In this document: positions 35,233 through 43,781 of the stretch, one piece after another | Numbering within the stretch: position 1 is the first letter of the stretch | How the letters are laid out: each line of letters starts with the position of its first letter | NCBI GenBank assembly: GCA_023910675.1 | Contig: JAAVWC010000008.1 | Span: 62,001 to 126,000 of the forward strand | Direction: 5' to 3' | Source: Gemmatimonas sp. | Lineage (GTDB): Bacteria; Gemmatimonadota; Gemmatimonadetes; Gemmatimonadales; Gemmatimonadaceae | Length of the DNA stretch: 64,000 nt | The notes under the pieces: generated by a model | Databases searched by the model: none | Told to the model about the DNA's origin: nothing | What the model saw: the letters and a program-made list of their open reading frames with translations, nothing else | Translations under genes and position numbers: made by a program

Positions 35233-36714
35233 TTAGTCGCCGGTGTAGAGCCGCTCAAGATCAACGATCTCGACGTCTGAACGCCCGTGTGCCTCGTGTC
35301 GCAACGTGGCCTCCACCGCACTCCCGAAGAGGAAGAGCTTGGCGTGCGCGGCGCGTGCACCAAGTCGGGCGCGCGCGGTCTCCAGCCGACGCAGGTGCCG
35401 GATGGTGAGCGTTTCGCCCACCTTGGCCTCGCCGACCGCGTTGATCTCTCGGTCTTCCGGCGTGTCTGCTCCGCTCACGTCGGTGGCGGCGATCACGTCG
35501 ATTTGCATTTCGGCCTCCGTGTTGGTGGCGGGTACGGTGGTGGAGCCGATGTGCGTCGGTTGTCCCCCCACCGTGGTTTCACTGGCCATGTACATGATCC
35601 ACTCGCGCGCCATGCCCTCGAAACACGGACCGAGCACCAGCGACCGAAATGTCGGTATCAGCGTGTGCCATGCCTCGCGCGTGTCCGTGGTGATGCGGGC
35701 CAGCTTGGGGTTCCGGCGAATCACGGCGTAGTGAAAGCGCAGAAAGGGATCAAGCGGTTGGTAGAGTGGTCGGTAATTGCGCACCGGATCGTCGATCCGT
35801 GCGATCAGTTCCGACGCGAGGAGCGTGTCCAGAATCCCTTGCAGCGACGACCCTCCGATGCCCACCCTGCTGGTGATGCTATTCCACGCGTGGTGCCCCA
35901 GCGCCACGGACGCCAGCGTCGCGTGGTAGAGGTTGGGTTTCCGCGCCTTGGCCGTTTCGGGATCTTCGCTCAACAGGAGTGCCATTTCCCCGAGGAGCGG
36001 GCGTCCCGGCGCCAGCACGCGGCTCACGATCCAGTCGTTGAACTCGTCGAGCGAACGAGGAAGGGCATAGTCCACCATTTCGCGCGCGTAGGCGGCGACG
36101 CCCCCGATCACGGCGTAGGTGTGCACCGCCGTCAGGAGATCGTCGATCCCGTGGAGCGCGCGCGCGACACGGAAGTCGAAGGGGCTAATACGCAGGTCCA
36201 GGCCCGAGCGCCCGCGAAGGGGTGCGGTCCCCGACAACAAATTGCGCATCATGCTGATGGACGATCCGCAGAGGAGTAGCCGGGCCCGACTCCGGTTGCG
36301 TACGGCATTCTCCGGCGCGTACAGCGCTTGAATGACCGAATCCACCGCAGGGCTGTGCTCCAAGATGTATGGAAACTCGTCCAGCACGACCGGCATGGCG
36401 CGGTCTTGCGCGAGGTCCAGCAACGCTTCCAAGGCGTCGGGCCACCCGGTCAGCACGGGAGGCCGGTACTGGAGGTGTTCGCCAATGTCGGCGGCCAGGG
36501 CGTCGAGTCCCTCCTTCGCCGTGCCTCGTATCGCGTGGTGATAGAACCCGCCTTGCTCACGCACGAGCGCCTGCAGCAACGCCGACTTCCCAACGCGTCG
36601 ACGTCCCCAGACGATGCCGAGGGTCGCGTGGGGCGTCGGGGTTGAAGCGAACTCGGCGAGGCGTCGCTGCTCGTGTTCCCGGCCGATGAGGGTGAACGGG
36701 GCGGTCGAGGTCAT
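35233..36714 (-). CDS. AAA ATPase with C-terminal DUF234 nuclease-like domain
   Basis: A 493-residue protein of the archaeal-ATPase (PF01637-like) type. It begins LIGREHEQRRLAEF, has Walker A GRRRVGKS near residue 37 and Walker B MPVVLDEFPYI near residue 108, with a sensor-like LLLCGSSIS at about 148. The C-terminal part (residues about 370-490) matches DUF234, with the segment EDREINAVGEAKVG that resembles the E-x-K end of a PD-(D/E)xK fold. It heads the minus-strand defence-like cluster. The precise role is unknown; transport-independent DNA maintenance or defence are both possible. Confidence 0.82.
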   Translation of the reverse strand: MTSTAPFTLIGREHEQRRLAEFASTPTPHATLGIVWGRRRVGKSALLQALVREQGGFYHHAIRGTAKEGLDALAADIGEHLQYRPPVLTGWPDALEALLDLAQDRAMPVVLDEFPYILEHSPAVDSVIQALYAPENAVRNRSRARLLLCGSSISMMRNLLSGTAPLRGRSGLDLRISPFDFRVARALHGIDDLLTAVHTYAVIGGVAAYAREMVDYALPRSLDEFNDWIVSRVLAPGRPLLGEMALLLSEDPETAKARKPNLYHATLASVALGHHAWNSITSRVGIGGSSLQGILDTLLASELIARIDDPVRNYRPLYQPLDPFLRFHYAVIRRNPKLARITTDTREAWHTLIPTFRSLVLGPCFEGMAREWIMYMASETTVGGQPTHIGSTTVPATNTEAEMQIDVIAATDVSGADTPEDREINAVGEAKVGETLTIRHLRRLETARARLGARAAHAKLFLFGSAVEATLRHEAHGRSDVEIVDLERLYTGD

Positions 36715-37178
36715 GGGATTAGCCGATGGGTTCGGAGCGGACTAGACACAGTGTGGGCGGGTATGGTACGGTACAATATAGTACGGTATGTAGTACTACG
36801 CTATAACGTAGCGATGTGTCTTACTGTAAATCGTAGACCGCTCAAGAATCCGCGCGCTACGGCCCAGGCACGTGGCACAATGAACAACTCCTCATCCAAA
36901 TAGCCTAAAAATATTCCAAACAGACGGCCCGTTTGGGGGGCCTCGCCCAAAAACGCCCTACGCTGCCCGGCTGAACCGCGATGTGGGGCGGAGCGACGCC
37001 AGGACCCCGAGTCTCCTGTCACCGGCTGAAGGCGTCGCCGGTACCACGAGATCGAGTCCCCGTCACCATCACGACTCCCCCCACATCGCCCAGCGGCGGC
37101 CGGTGCCCGCCACCGCACCCGCGGCTTGCCGAACCCCCGCTCCCCCGAATGGAGCGGCATCGATCTGAGGCGACATCT
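36715..37178. promoter_or_regulatory. Divergent intergenic region with AT-rich palindromes
   Basis: A 464-bp gap between the DUF234 ATPase gene (minus) and the transposase operon (plus). Bases 36757-36815 are unusually AT-rich with GGTACGGTA/AGTACGGTA repeats (36765, 36780), the palindrome GTAGTACTAC (36790-36799) and a CGCTA/TAGCG hairpin (36799-36813). The motif GCGATGTGGGG occurs at 36978 and, inverted, at 37079-37089. A CCAAAC/GTTTGG hairpin lies near 36915-36935. No gene is seen. Confidence 0.45.
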
Positions 37179-37419
37179 ATGTCCCATGCTGTGGTTGGAT
37201 ACCTCGAAGGACCCGTGGTCCCCCTCGGACAGGTCACCCCGTCCCAACGCTTCCACGCCACCGCGGTCACCGAGCGCCAGTGGGCCGCGGCCCGTGCGCG
37301 ATTCCTCGTGGCCAGATATGCGGCGCACCTGCCGCCCTCCTTCTTTATGGCGCGAGGCTTCGGCAGGTCGCCGACGCGAAGACGGCCGCCGTCGCTCGAG
37401 GGTCCCGCGGCGCGTCATG
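37179..37419 (+). pseudogene. Displaced N-terminal coding of the DDE transposase gene
   Basis: From ATG 37179 a natural-looking N-terminus is encoded (MSHAVVGYLEGPVVPLG, then ERQWAAARARFLVARYAAH), as in TniA-like proteins. It leaves frame near 37350; a short natural stretch (ARLRQVADAKTAAVARGSRG) follows in a second frame, and the main transposase frame resumes near 37410. Two small indels within about 80 bp would explain this. Either the gene is damaged or the sequence has errors here. Confidence 0.5.
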
Positions 37420-38979
37420 CATCCCGACCTCCAATCGGCCATCGATCAAGCGGCGGCGGCCGGATCGCCTGCGAGCCCCGCCGAGCTGCATCACCAGCTG
37501 AAGGCCCTCGCGACCCGCTTGGGCACCCAACACGGCACGACGCCGTGGGTCCCGTCCAAGGACACCTTGCGCATCCTGCTCGGCCGCGGCCGGACCCTGC
37601 AGCGGAGTGCGGCCCAGCATGGCGCCGCGGCGGCGGAGATCGATGCGATCCCGCACTCGACGGTGCCCGCGGTGCTCCCGCACGACGTGTGGACGCTCGA
37701 CGAGTTCATGAGCCGCCGGTGGTGCGGGCTCTATGGCCTCCACCATCCGGACGGTCCCCGGTGGGTGTCGTATCGACCCGAGGTCGTCGTGATCATCGAC
37801 AACGCCACCCGCGTGATCACCGGCTACTGGGTGGTGGACCCCGCGGGCCGCACCCAGCCAGACGGCCCAACCCCGTTGTCCGGATTCGCCGACGACGATG
37901 TCCTCGCGGCTTTGCTCGCCGCGGCCATCCCGTCGCTCGGGACAGCGGCGACGCGCCCGTTCTCGGGGCACCTGCCGCACGGCCAGCTGCGCTGGGACAA
38001 CGCGAAGGCGCACGCCGCGCTCACCGCGAGACTCAAGGAGATCGGGATCGAGCCTCCCCATTTGCCGGCGTACCGTCCGATCAACCGCGGCATCGTCGAA
38101 CGGCTGATCGGCACCCTCAAGCAGTGGGAGGAGGGCACCCTTGGACACGAGGACGCCTTCGTGCCAGCAGATCGGGTGCAACAGGAGGAGGCCGAGGCAC
38201 AAGCCGCCGCGGCCGCCACCACCGCACGCCGGCGTCAGCGAACGGTGATCGAGCCCATCGACCTCCCCCGCATTGAGGAGTTTCGCCGCGAGGTCGAGCG
38301 GCTGGTCTACCGCTACAACTACGAACACCGGCATCGTGGGCTGCAGGGGCGGACCCCGGCCGAAGCCTACCAGGCCCTCTATCCGCGTCGACATTCTCAG
38401 GATGCGACGCGGATGCGCCGGGGGGCCGACCTGCTTGCCCTCCTCCCGGCGCACACCACCGTGGTGACCCGCGAAGGCGTCGTGCATCGCGGCGAGCGCT
38501 TCGCGTTCACGACGGACCGCCGGATGCTGATGGTCGGGACGCCCCTCACGTACCGGGCCGATCCCGGTCGTCGTGGCCTCCTCCTGGAGGAGCCGCACGG
38601 ACTCACGCTCCTCCCGCCGCTGCACTACTGGGCCAAGGGGCAGAACCCGGACCAGATCGCCGAGACCCAGGCGGGGGCGTCAGAGCACGCGGCGGCCCAG
38701 GCGCGCGCGGCCCGGGCCGACCGCGAGGCGCTGCTCGTGGGACACCACCTGCTCGAACGGGCGGCGGCCGATGCCGCCGCGGCACGGGCTACGGCTCAGG
38801 CCACGGCGAACGCGCCAGAGGCCGAGGCCGCGCCCGTCGCACCGGATGAGGCCCACGGTCGTGCGCCCGCTCGTCGCCGGGGGCGCACCCCGGCGGCGGC
38901 GGCCCCGACGGACTTCGATCCTTTCGCGATTGATCTGGAAGCGCCCGAAGCCCCCACGCCGGAGGTCCGCCATGCATGA
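37420..38979 (+). CDS. tniA: DDE integrase-core transposase (TniA/TnsB-like)
   Basis: A 519-residue protein from ATG 37420, the core of a Mu/Tn7/Tn5053-type transposase. The catalytic residues are Asp94 (VWTLDEFM), Asp193 (RWDNAKAH) and Glu227 (IVERLIGTLKQWE). The C-terminal half has the Mu-type beta-barrel-like region (RHRGLQGRTPAEAYQAL, then RTFPTHT-like Thr/Val-rich segments) and an Ala/Arg-rich helical tail that may contact the ATPase. Its stop overlaps the ATPase start by eight bases. Natural N-terminal sequence lies upstream in shifted frames, so the protein may be truncated. Confidence 0.85.
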   Translation, partial: HPDLQSAIDQAAAAGSPASPAELHHQLKALATRLGTQHGTTPWVPSKDTLRILLGRGRTLQRSAAQHGAAAAEIDAIPHSTVPAVLPHDVWTLDEFMSRRWCGLYGLHHPDGPRWVSYRPEVVVIIDNATRVITGYWVVDPAGRTQPDGPTPLSGFADDDVLAALLAAAIPSLGTAATRPFSGHLPHGQLRWDNAKAHAALTARLKEIGIEPPHLPAYRPINRGIVERLIGTLKQWEEGTLGHEDAFVPADRVQQEEAEAQAAAAATTARRRQRTVIEPIDLPRIEEFRREVERLVYRYNYEHRHRGLQGRTPAEAYQALYPRRHSQDATRMRRGADLLALLPAHTTVVTREGVVHRGERFAFTTDRRMLMVGTPLTYRADPGRRGLLLEEPHGLTLLPPLHYWAKGQNPDQIAETQAGASEHAAAQARAARADREALLVGHHLLERAAADAAAARATAQATANAPEAEAAPVAPDEAHGRAPARRRGRTPAAAAPTDFDPFAIDLEAPEAPTPEVRHA

Positions 38980-40036
38980 TACACCGCGTGGTCCGCACGG
39001 GCATGACGAGCCGCGCGGTGGGGAAGCGCCGGGCGACGATGACGCCCAGCGCCTCGACCCGTTGGGGGCCGACGACGGCGAGCACCTCTCGCTCCGCTTC
39101 TTCGACGGGGCGCCCGATGACCTCGCCGAACACTTAGCACTCCCGCTGGTCGACGGGCTCGACCTCGATGGGCGGGTGCGCAACGCGCTCGATCACGCTG
39201 TGACCACCCGCCGCGGGGCGGTGGTCATCGGCGCGAAGGGCTGCGGCAAGTCTGTGGCGCTCGCTCGGGCCGTGGCGTGGCTCGAACATCAGGAGTACCA
39301 GCGCGAACAGCGCAACGATGCGTATGCGCGTCGCGCGGTCCACTACGTCCCCAGCTTCGCGGCCCGGCGCTATCACGAAGGCCTGACGGTGCTGTGCCGC
39401 CAGATTCTTGGGGTCAGTTTCCACCCCAGTGTGCGCGGGGGCCGGAAACAGGAGGACGACCTGCGGACCGAACTGCTGCTCGCGTGTCGCGATCAGAACA
39501 TTGTCGCGCTCGTCATCGATGAAGGGGAGCGCGTCGCGCCGGAGGGGCTGCGGTTGCTGCGCGACCTGATGGCCGAGGCCGAGTGGCATGGCGCCCACGG
39601 CGCCGCGGTGGCCGGCGCTAAGCGCGCCGTGGGCCTCGGCGTGCTCTTGGTCGGGACGCCGACGCTTCGGGCGCCCATCATGGCCACCAACGAGGCGGCG
39701 CAGCGCTGGAGTCTGCTGATCGACGTGGACCGCCTGTTCGTCCACGAGGCGACCGATATTCTCCTCGCCTGGTTTCCCGCGTGGCGGGCAGGCGTTGCGC
39801 GTGACGCGCTGTCGGGGCTGATCGAGCGCTGGCTGGTGGAAGCGGGCGGGGTTCCGTGGCGCACTCTCGAAAACGTCGCGCGGCTGTATTTCCGGTACGT
39901 CCAACGCAATCACCGCGCGGCGGCGCGGTTCACGCGCGAAACGACACCCTGGAACGAGCGGTTGTTCGTCTACGTCGCGCAGCAGGTCCGCTGGAAGCCC
40001 TCGGATCCGAACGGCGACGCCGGAGGGGCGCGATGA
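38972..40036 (+). CDS. tniB: AAA ATPase, transposition partner (TniB/TnsC-like)
   Basis: A 354-residue ATPase from ATG 38972. After an acidic N-terminus come Walker A GAKGCGKS (residues 87-94), Walker B VALVIDEGE near residue 178, and the sensor segment LGVLLVGTPTLR near residue 225. This layout matches the TniB/TnsC/MuB class that activates DDE transposases and marks target DNA. It overlaps the transposase gene by eight bases and its stop overlaps the next ATG by two, indicating one operon. Confidence 0.85.
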   Translation: MHDTPRGPHGHDEPRGGEAPGDDDAQRLDPLGADDGEHLSLRFFDGAPDDLAEHLALPLVDGLDLDGRVRNALDHAVTTRRGAVVIGAKGCGKSVALARAVAWLEHQEYQREQRNDAYARRAVHYVPSFAARRYHEGLTVLCRQILGVSFHPSVRGGRKQEDDLRTELLLACRDQNIVALVIDEGERVAPEGLRLLRDLMAEAEWHGAHGAAVAGAKRAVGLGVLLVGTPTLRAPIMATNEAAQRWSLLIDVDRLFVHEATDILLAWFPAWRAGVARDALSGLIERWLVEAGGVPWRTLENVARLYFRYVQRNHRAAARFTRETTPWNERLFVYVAQQVRWKPSDPNGDAGGAR

Positions 40037-42144
40037 CGCCCCCATCGGGCGCCGCCCCGCGCCGAAGCGGCTCGACATCGCTGCGCCATGGCAGTCCGTT
40101 TCGCAGCGGGTCCCGAGCAGCGTCGGTCTATCAGGTGCTCGAGGCGGAGTGCGAACGGCTCGGACGGACCATCACCAAGCGGGAGTGGTGGTTGGCTGTG
40201 GACGCGACCCCGACGGAGCGGCCGCTGCATTTGAATCATTTCTACGGGGTCGTCAAGCTGTTGGTCGCTAGGCGGTTGGTGGTGGGCACCGCCGTACCCG
40301 GGACTGTCACCACCTACCGTCCGCTCGGGAGCGTCGTGGCACATGCCGGGCTGGTGGAAGATCCCACGATTCAGGCGCTACTTGAGGTGGTGAGGCGTCT
40401 CTCGTCGGAACGGGGCCGGGCCGTCAGCACCAGGGAAATCAACGCCGCGATGCGCACGGCGGGCGTGGTCATGAACGGCAACGTCACCACGCCGAGACTG
40501 ACCGCTCTCGCAGACGTCACCGGCCGTGTTCATGCCCCACGGGTCCGGTGTGTCCCGGTGTTTGCGCCGGGTCGCCTCACCCCGACGTACTACTGGCAGC
40601 CGTGGGACACGGCGCTGCCAACCCCGGAGATTCCGCTCGATCCGAGCAGTGTGGTTCGCGTGGCCGTCTGGCACGCCGAAGTCGTTCTGGGCCGTCCGGT
40701 CAAGCTGGAAGAGGTGCGGCGGTGGGCGCAGGTGCACGACACGGACGTCGCGCGGGCGTTTCGGGCCCTGCGGCGGACCAAGCAATACTTCGAGCATTTC
40801 GCGATGCACGGGGCGGTGCGGGCGCCGGGCCGTCGGTCGTCCGAACAATCCGAGGCCCTTCGCACACCGTGGACCTGTGCGGGCGGCGCGGCGCAGCACT
40901 ATTCCGCGATATCCTTGGGGACAGGGCTGACGAGCACTGCGGTCGCGGAGGGGTCGGCGACGGCCGAACCCATCGACGTTGGCATCCCGGAGTCCTGTGA
41001 GCGTCTGGGGGCGGTCTACGCTTCCGCCCTTGCGGTAGCGGTCGATGCGCACCGGACGTGGCAAGATCTCGCACACAAGGCGACGCGCCCCACGCCGGCT
41101 GGCGCGGGCGATCATCGTGCGCTCCTGCTCCAAGCGACCGCCATTCTCCAACTGTTCGACGATGGTGAGCGCCATATGCGGGAACGCGGGGCGCTTTTTG
41201 CCAGCGGGCACGACGCACACCGCCACGACCTGGCGCATACCGCGACGTTCGAGGGGGCGGTGGCGCGAGCGCACAGCGCGATGGCCATCTATCGGCAGTG
41301 GGTCGAGCACGCGAAAGAGACGGGGCGCAACGTGGAGACCAAGCGCTTCGAGCTGCGATGGCAGCACGACGCGCTGGCCGCCTTGGTCCCGCTGCGCACC
41401 CTCTGCCAGCGCCTCGTCGCTGACGCGCCGTCGTCCGATGCGCGTCTGGTTCGCCTCCAAACGGTCGGGGCCCACAGCGGGGTGGTCGTGCGCGCCGCCC
41501 TGCCGGCGCTCGTGGCGGCGCGCCGGCTACTTGGAGAGACAGGGACCACCCTCGAACGGCGCGCATACCATGCTTTGGACACGGTGCGCCGCGTCCCGGG
41601 CATGACGCCGAAAACGGGCACCACCACCCGCGCGTTCTACGCCGCGGGTGCGCTGGATCGGGTGGATGCCGTGCGAACCGCCTTTGGCCAGCTGCCGTTG
41701 CCACGGGCGGCCGCCATCCTTGCCTCCGCGGCCGCGTGGCTGGGGCCTGTCGTTCGCGATATCGCTGTTGTGCGCGACCAGCTGGATCGCACACCGGGTG
41801 GCCACGCGTCGCATCGCCGGGCGGCGGTGGTGGCGCTCGGCCTCTTGGGGGACCCTGAGGTCGCGACCCATCCAGCCATAAGGCTCGACGATCCGCTGGA
41901 CGTCGCCGCCGCGGCCCTCGCCCTCGTATGTGCGAGCGTCATGCCCCCCATGGGGATCGACGCGTGGACGTACGACCACAGCGGACGCCACGCGATACGA
42001 CACGAGGCGATGCTGGACGCCATCCGCGGCCTTGAAACCCGGATCAGCGAGTCGACCACCGGGGAGCGGGCCGCGGCGCTTCACGTAGCGGGCGTCGCGG
42101 TCCAGCGCATTCGGACGGAGCGGTGGTTTGAGGTGGTGGACTAA
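40033..42144 (+). CDS. 703-residue protein of the transposase operon, tandem winged-helix-like
   Basis: The third gene of the operon, with its ATG overlapping the ATPase stop. The N-terminal 270 residues look like three winged-helix units: VYQVLEAECERLGRTITKRE to LLVARRLVVGT; an IQALLEVVRRLSSERGRAVS unit; and AVWHAEVVLGRPVKLEEVRR to ALRRTKQYFEHF. The remaining 430 residues are mostly helical with Arg/His-rich patches. It has no CxxC zinc motif and no TniQ signature. Its position is where TniQ/TnsD target selectors usually lie, so a DNA-recognition role in target choice is a reasonable inference, but no homologue was recognised. Confidence 0.75.
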   Translation: MTPPSGAAPRRSGSTSLRHGSPFRSGSRAASVYQVLEAECERLGRTITKREWWLAVDATPTERPLHLNHFYGVVKLLVARRLVVGTAVPGTVTTYRPLGSVVAHAGLVEDPTIQALLEVVRRLSSERGRAVSTREINAAMRTAGVVMNGNVTTPRLTALADVTGRVHAPRVRCVPVFAPGRLTPTYYWQPWDTALPTPEIPLDPSSVVRVAVWHAEVVLGRPVKLEEVRRWAQVHDTDVARAFRALRRTKQYFEHFAMHGAVRAPGRRSSEQSEALRTPWTCAGGAAQHYSAISLGTGLTSTAVAEGSATAEPIDVGIPESCERLGAVYASALAVAVDAHRTWQDLAHKATRPTPAGAGDHRALLLQATAILQLFDDGERHMRERGALFASGHDAHRHDLAHTATFEGAVARAHSAMAIYRQWVEHAKETGRNVETKRFELRWQHDALAALVPLRTLCQRLVADAPSSDARLVRLQTVGAHSGVVVRAALPALVAARRLLGETGTTLERRAYHALDTVRRVPGMTPKTGTTTRAFYAAGALDRVDAVRTAFGQLPLPRAAAILASAAAWLGPVVRDIAVVRDQLDRTPGGHASHRRAAVVALGLLGDPEVATHPAIRLDDPLDVAAAALALVCASVMPPMGIDAWTYDHSGRHAIRHEAMLDAIRGLETRISESTTGERAAALHVAGVAVQRIRTERWFEVVD

Positions 42145-42521
42145 CGAGGAACTCGCCGCGTTTTTGCGGAAGAAGCGGCAAAGTCGTTCGTCCCCGAAGC
42201 GGAGGACAGGGCCGCTGTTTGGACGACCAGCCTCACGTCGCCTCCCAAACCGCCTGCGGGCAGGCTCACCGCCCCCCTGACCGCGCGACATCGTAACGTG
42301 GTCGCCAGTACCAGATCCAATACGCTTACATAGGGCGAAAAACCGAACAGCCCGGCCCTTTTGCGGGGGGCCGGGCTGCATCGGGGTCCTGAGCGGCACC
42401 GCCAAAGGCGATGTGGGCACAGGCGCACTCCCTACATTACGCCTATCCGCCCCCTTTCGCAACTTGTTCGGGGCGCACTCCCGGCGGTCGGCCCCACGAT
42501 TCGGATGGCGAGGTCGCCACC
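42145..42521. other. Intergenic region after the transposase operon
   Basis: A 377-bp gap between convergent genes. It holds the hairpin at 42349-42377 (listed separately) and one GCGATGTGGG motif (42408-42417) like those upstream of the transposase gene, possibly element-end sites. No gene is seen. Confidence 0.4.
42338..42377 (-). terminator. Probable terminator of the 104-residue gene
   Basis: A perfect 10-bp stem (AGCCCGGCCC / GGGCCGGGCT, 42349-42358 and 42368-42377) is followed on the minus strand, after six bases, by five T residues. It lies downstream of the minus-strand gene at 42522-42836. Confidence 0.55.
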
Positions 42522-42836
42522 TCAGGACGGGGCCTCCGTGCCTTCGTGCTGGACGAGGATCGAAAAGAGGAAATCGGTCATCGGCCAACCGGCGCGGATT
42601 TCTGCGGCGAGGTCACGCCCCCATCCGGGACGCGTCGATCCGTGCTCGGGCTCGAAGACGGTCCCCCGCACCTCCAGCGGCGCAATGTTCGGGGTGAGCG
42701 TCGCGGCCGGGAGGACCTCGAGATCCAGCAGTTGCACATCCTCCGGAAGATGCCGCCGAATCATGGCGTCGATGGCCTGCAGTTGCCGCAGCGACAACGC
42801 GGGGCGGTCAAGATCAGGATGACGAAAGGCAGACAT
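42522..42836 (-). CDS. Hypothetical small acidic protein
   Basis: A 104-residue protein from ATG 42836 with natural composition: an N-terminal helix (LSLRQLQAIDAMIRRHLPEDV), a beta-like VLPAATLTPNIAPLEVRGTVFEPE stretch and an acidic C-terminus. It is divergent from the HNH gene with 105 bp between starts, which would suit a regulator or antitoxin, but no DNA-binding motif is evident. Function is unknown. Confidence 0.5.
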   Translation of the reverse strand: MSAFRHPDLDRPALSLRQLQAIDAMIRRHLPEDVQLLDLEVLPAATLTPNIAPLEVRGTVFEPEHGSTRPGWGRDLAAEIRAGWPMTDFLFSILVQHEGTEAPS

Positions 42837-42941
42837 CGCACTATCCTCGAGTGTCAGGTGGATCGACAACATTGAAGGGGAATCGCGGGCATTCGCCCGC
42901 ACCCTGCGTGTGAACTAACACCGCGCCCATGTGAGAAGACA

Positions 42942-43727
42942 ATGGCAAAACGACGGACGATTTCCAAACGCACCCGCTTTGACGTGTTCAAGCGCGACAA
43001 GTTTCGCTGCCAATACTGCGGGAAGGAGGCGCCGAGCGTCGTGCTGTCGTTGCGCGAAATTCCACCCGACGCAGACGCCGAGGACGTTCGCGCCGATGGT
43101 CTGCATGTTGACCATGTCGTGCCCCGCGCCGCCGGCGGCGAAGACACCATCACGAACTACGTGACGGCCTGCGTCGACTGTAATCTCGGGAAGGGACCGA
43201 TCCCGCTTGACGATGATGCGGCGGTGCGGAAGCAGCGCGCGCAAATGGAGGATGTCGCCGCCCGCCGCGAGCAGGTCGAGATGATGGCGCAGTGGCAGCG
43301 CGACCTCGCAGCGCTCGACGCATCGGGAGTGGATGTGGCGGTCTCCTTGTGGGAGTCGCTCGTCCCCGGCACCACCCTGAACGTGGTGGGGCAGGACAAC
43401 GTCGCGAAGGCGCTTCGACGGTTCGGGCCCGAGGCCGTCCTCGACGCCATGCGCACGGCCATTCAGAGCTATGCGCAACGGGGGCAGGATGGCGCCTGGG
43501 ACAACGGGTCGCTCAGTCACGCGCTGAACAAGATCGCCGGGATCTGCGTAAATCGGCGCAAACAGGAAACGCTGCCAGAGCTCCCACAGCTCTACTACAT
43601 CCGTGGGATCTTGAAGAACCGCTTTCCAGAGCGTTGGGACAACGCGGAGGTGATGCGTCTGCTCCAACGGGCCGTGCGGGCGGGCATGTCCGTCGAGGCG
43701 CTGCAGGACTGTCCTGGTTCAGCGTGA
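42942..43727 (+). CDS. HNH endonuclease-domain protein, 3' end altered by IS insertion
   Basis: A protein of 261 codons from ATG 42942. The HNH module is at residues 23-90: zinc-binding CQYCG (Cys23, Cys26), then LHVDHVVPRAAGG with the His pair, and CVDCNLGKG. HNH proteins of this type cut DNA or act in phage and mobile elements. The C-terminal half is helical with Arg/Leu-rich segments. The last six codons come from the IS element starting at 43710, so the original C-terminus is lost. It lies next to the transposase operon; functional linkage is unproven. Confidence 0.8.
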   Translation: MAKRRTISKRTRFDVFKRDKFRCQYCGKEAPSVVLSLREIPPDADAEDVRADGLHVDHVVPRAAGGEDTITNYVTACVDCNLGKGPIPLDDDAAVRKQRAQMEDVAARREQVEMMAQWQRDLAALDASGVDVAVSLWESLVPGTTLNVVGQDNVAKALRRFGPEAVLDAMRTAIQSYAQRGQDGAWDNGSLSHALNKIAGICVNRRKQETLPELPQLYYIRGILKNRFPERWDNAEVMRLLQRAVRAGMSVEALQDCPGSA

Positions 43728-43781
43728 ATGTGACGGGTGGGTGGTACTACAATGGAATCGTGGGTGTGTGATGACTCGAGA

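Noticed and set aside
36910..36940. CCAAAC/GTTTGG hairpin as a transposon end or terminator
   Set aside because: No partner sequence at the other side of the operon and no gene ending directly before it on either strand.
42942..43727. HNH protein as a TnsA-type cleavage subunit of the transposon
   Set aside because: TnsA is a PD-(D/E)xK-type protein and is normally in the same operon. This gene is separated by a divergent gene and a terminator.
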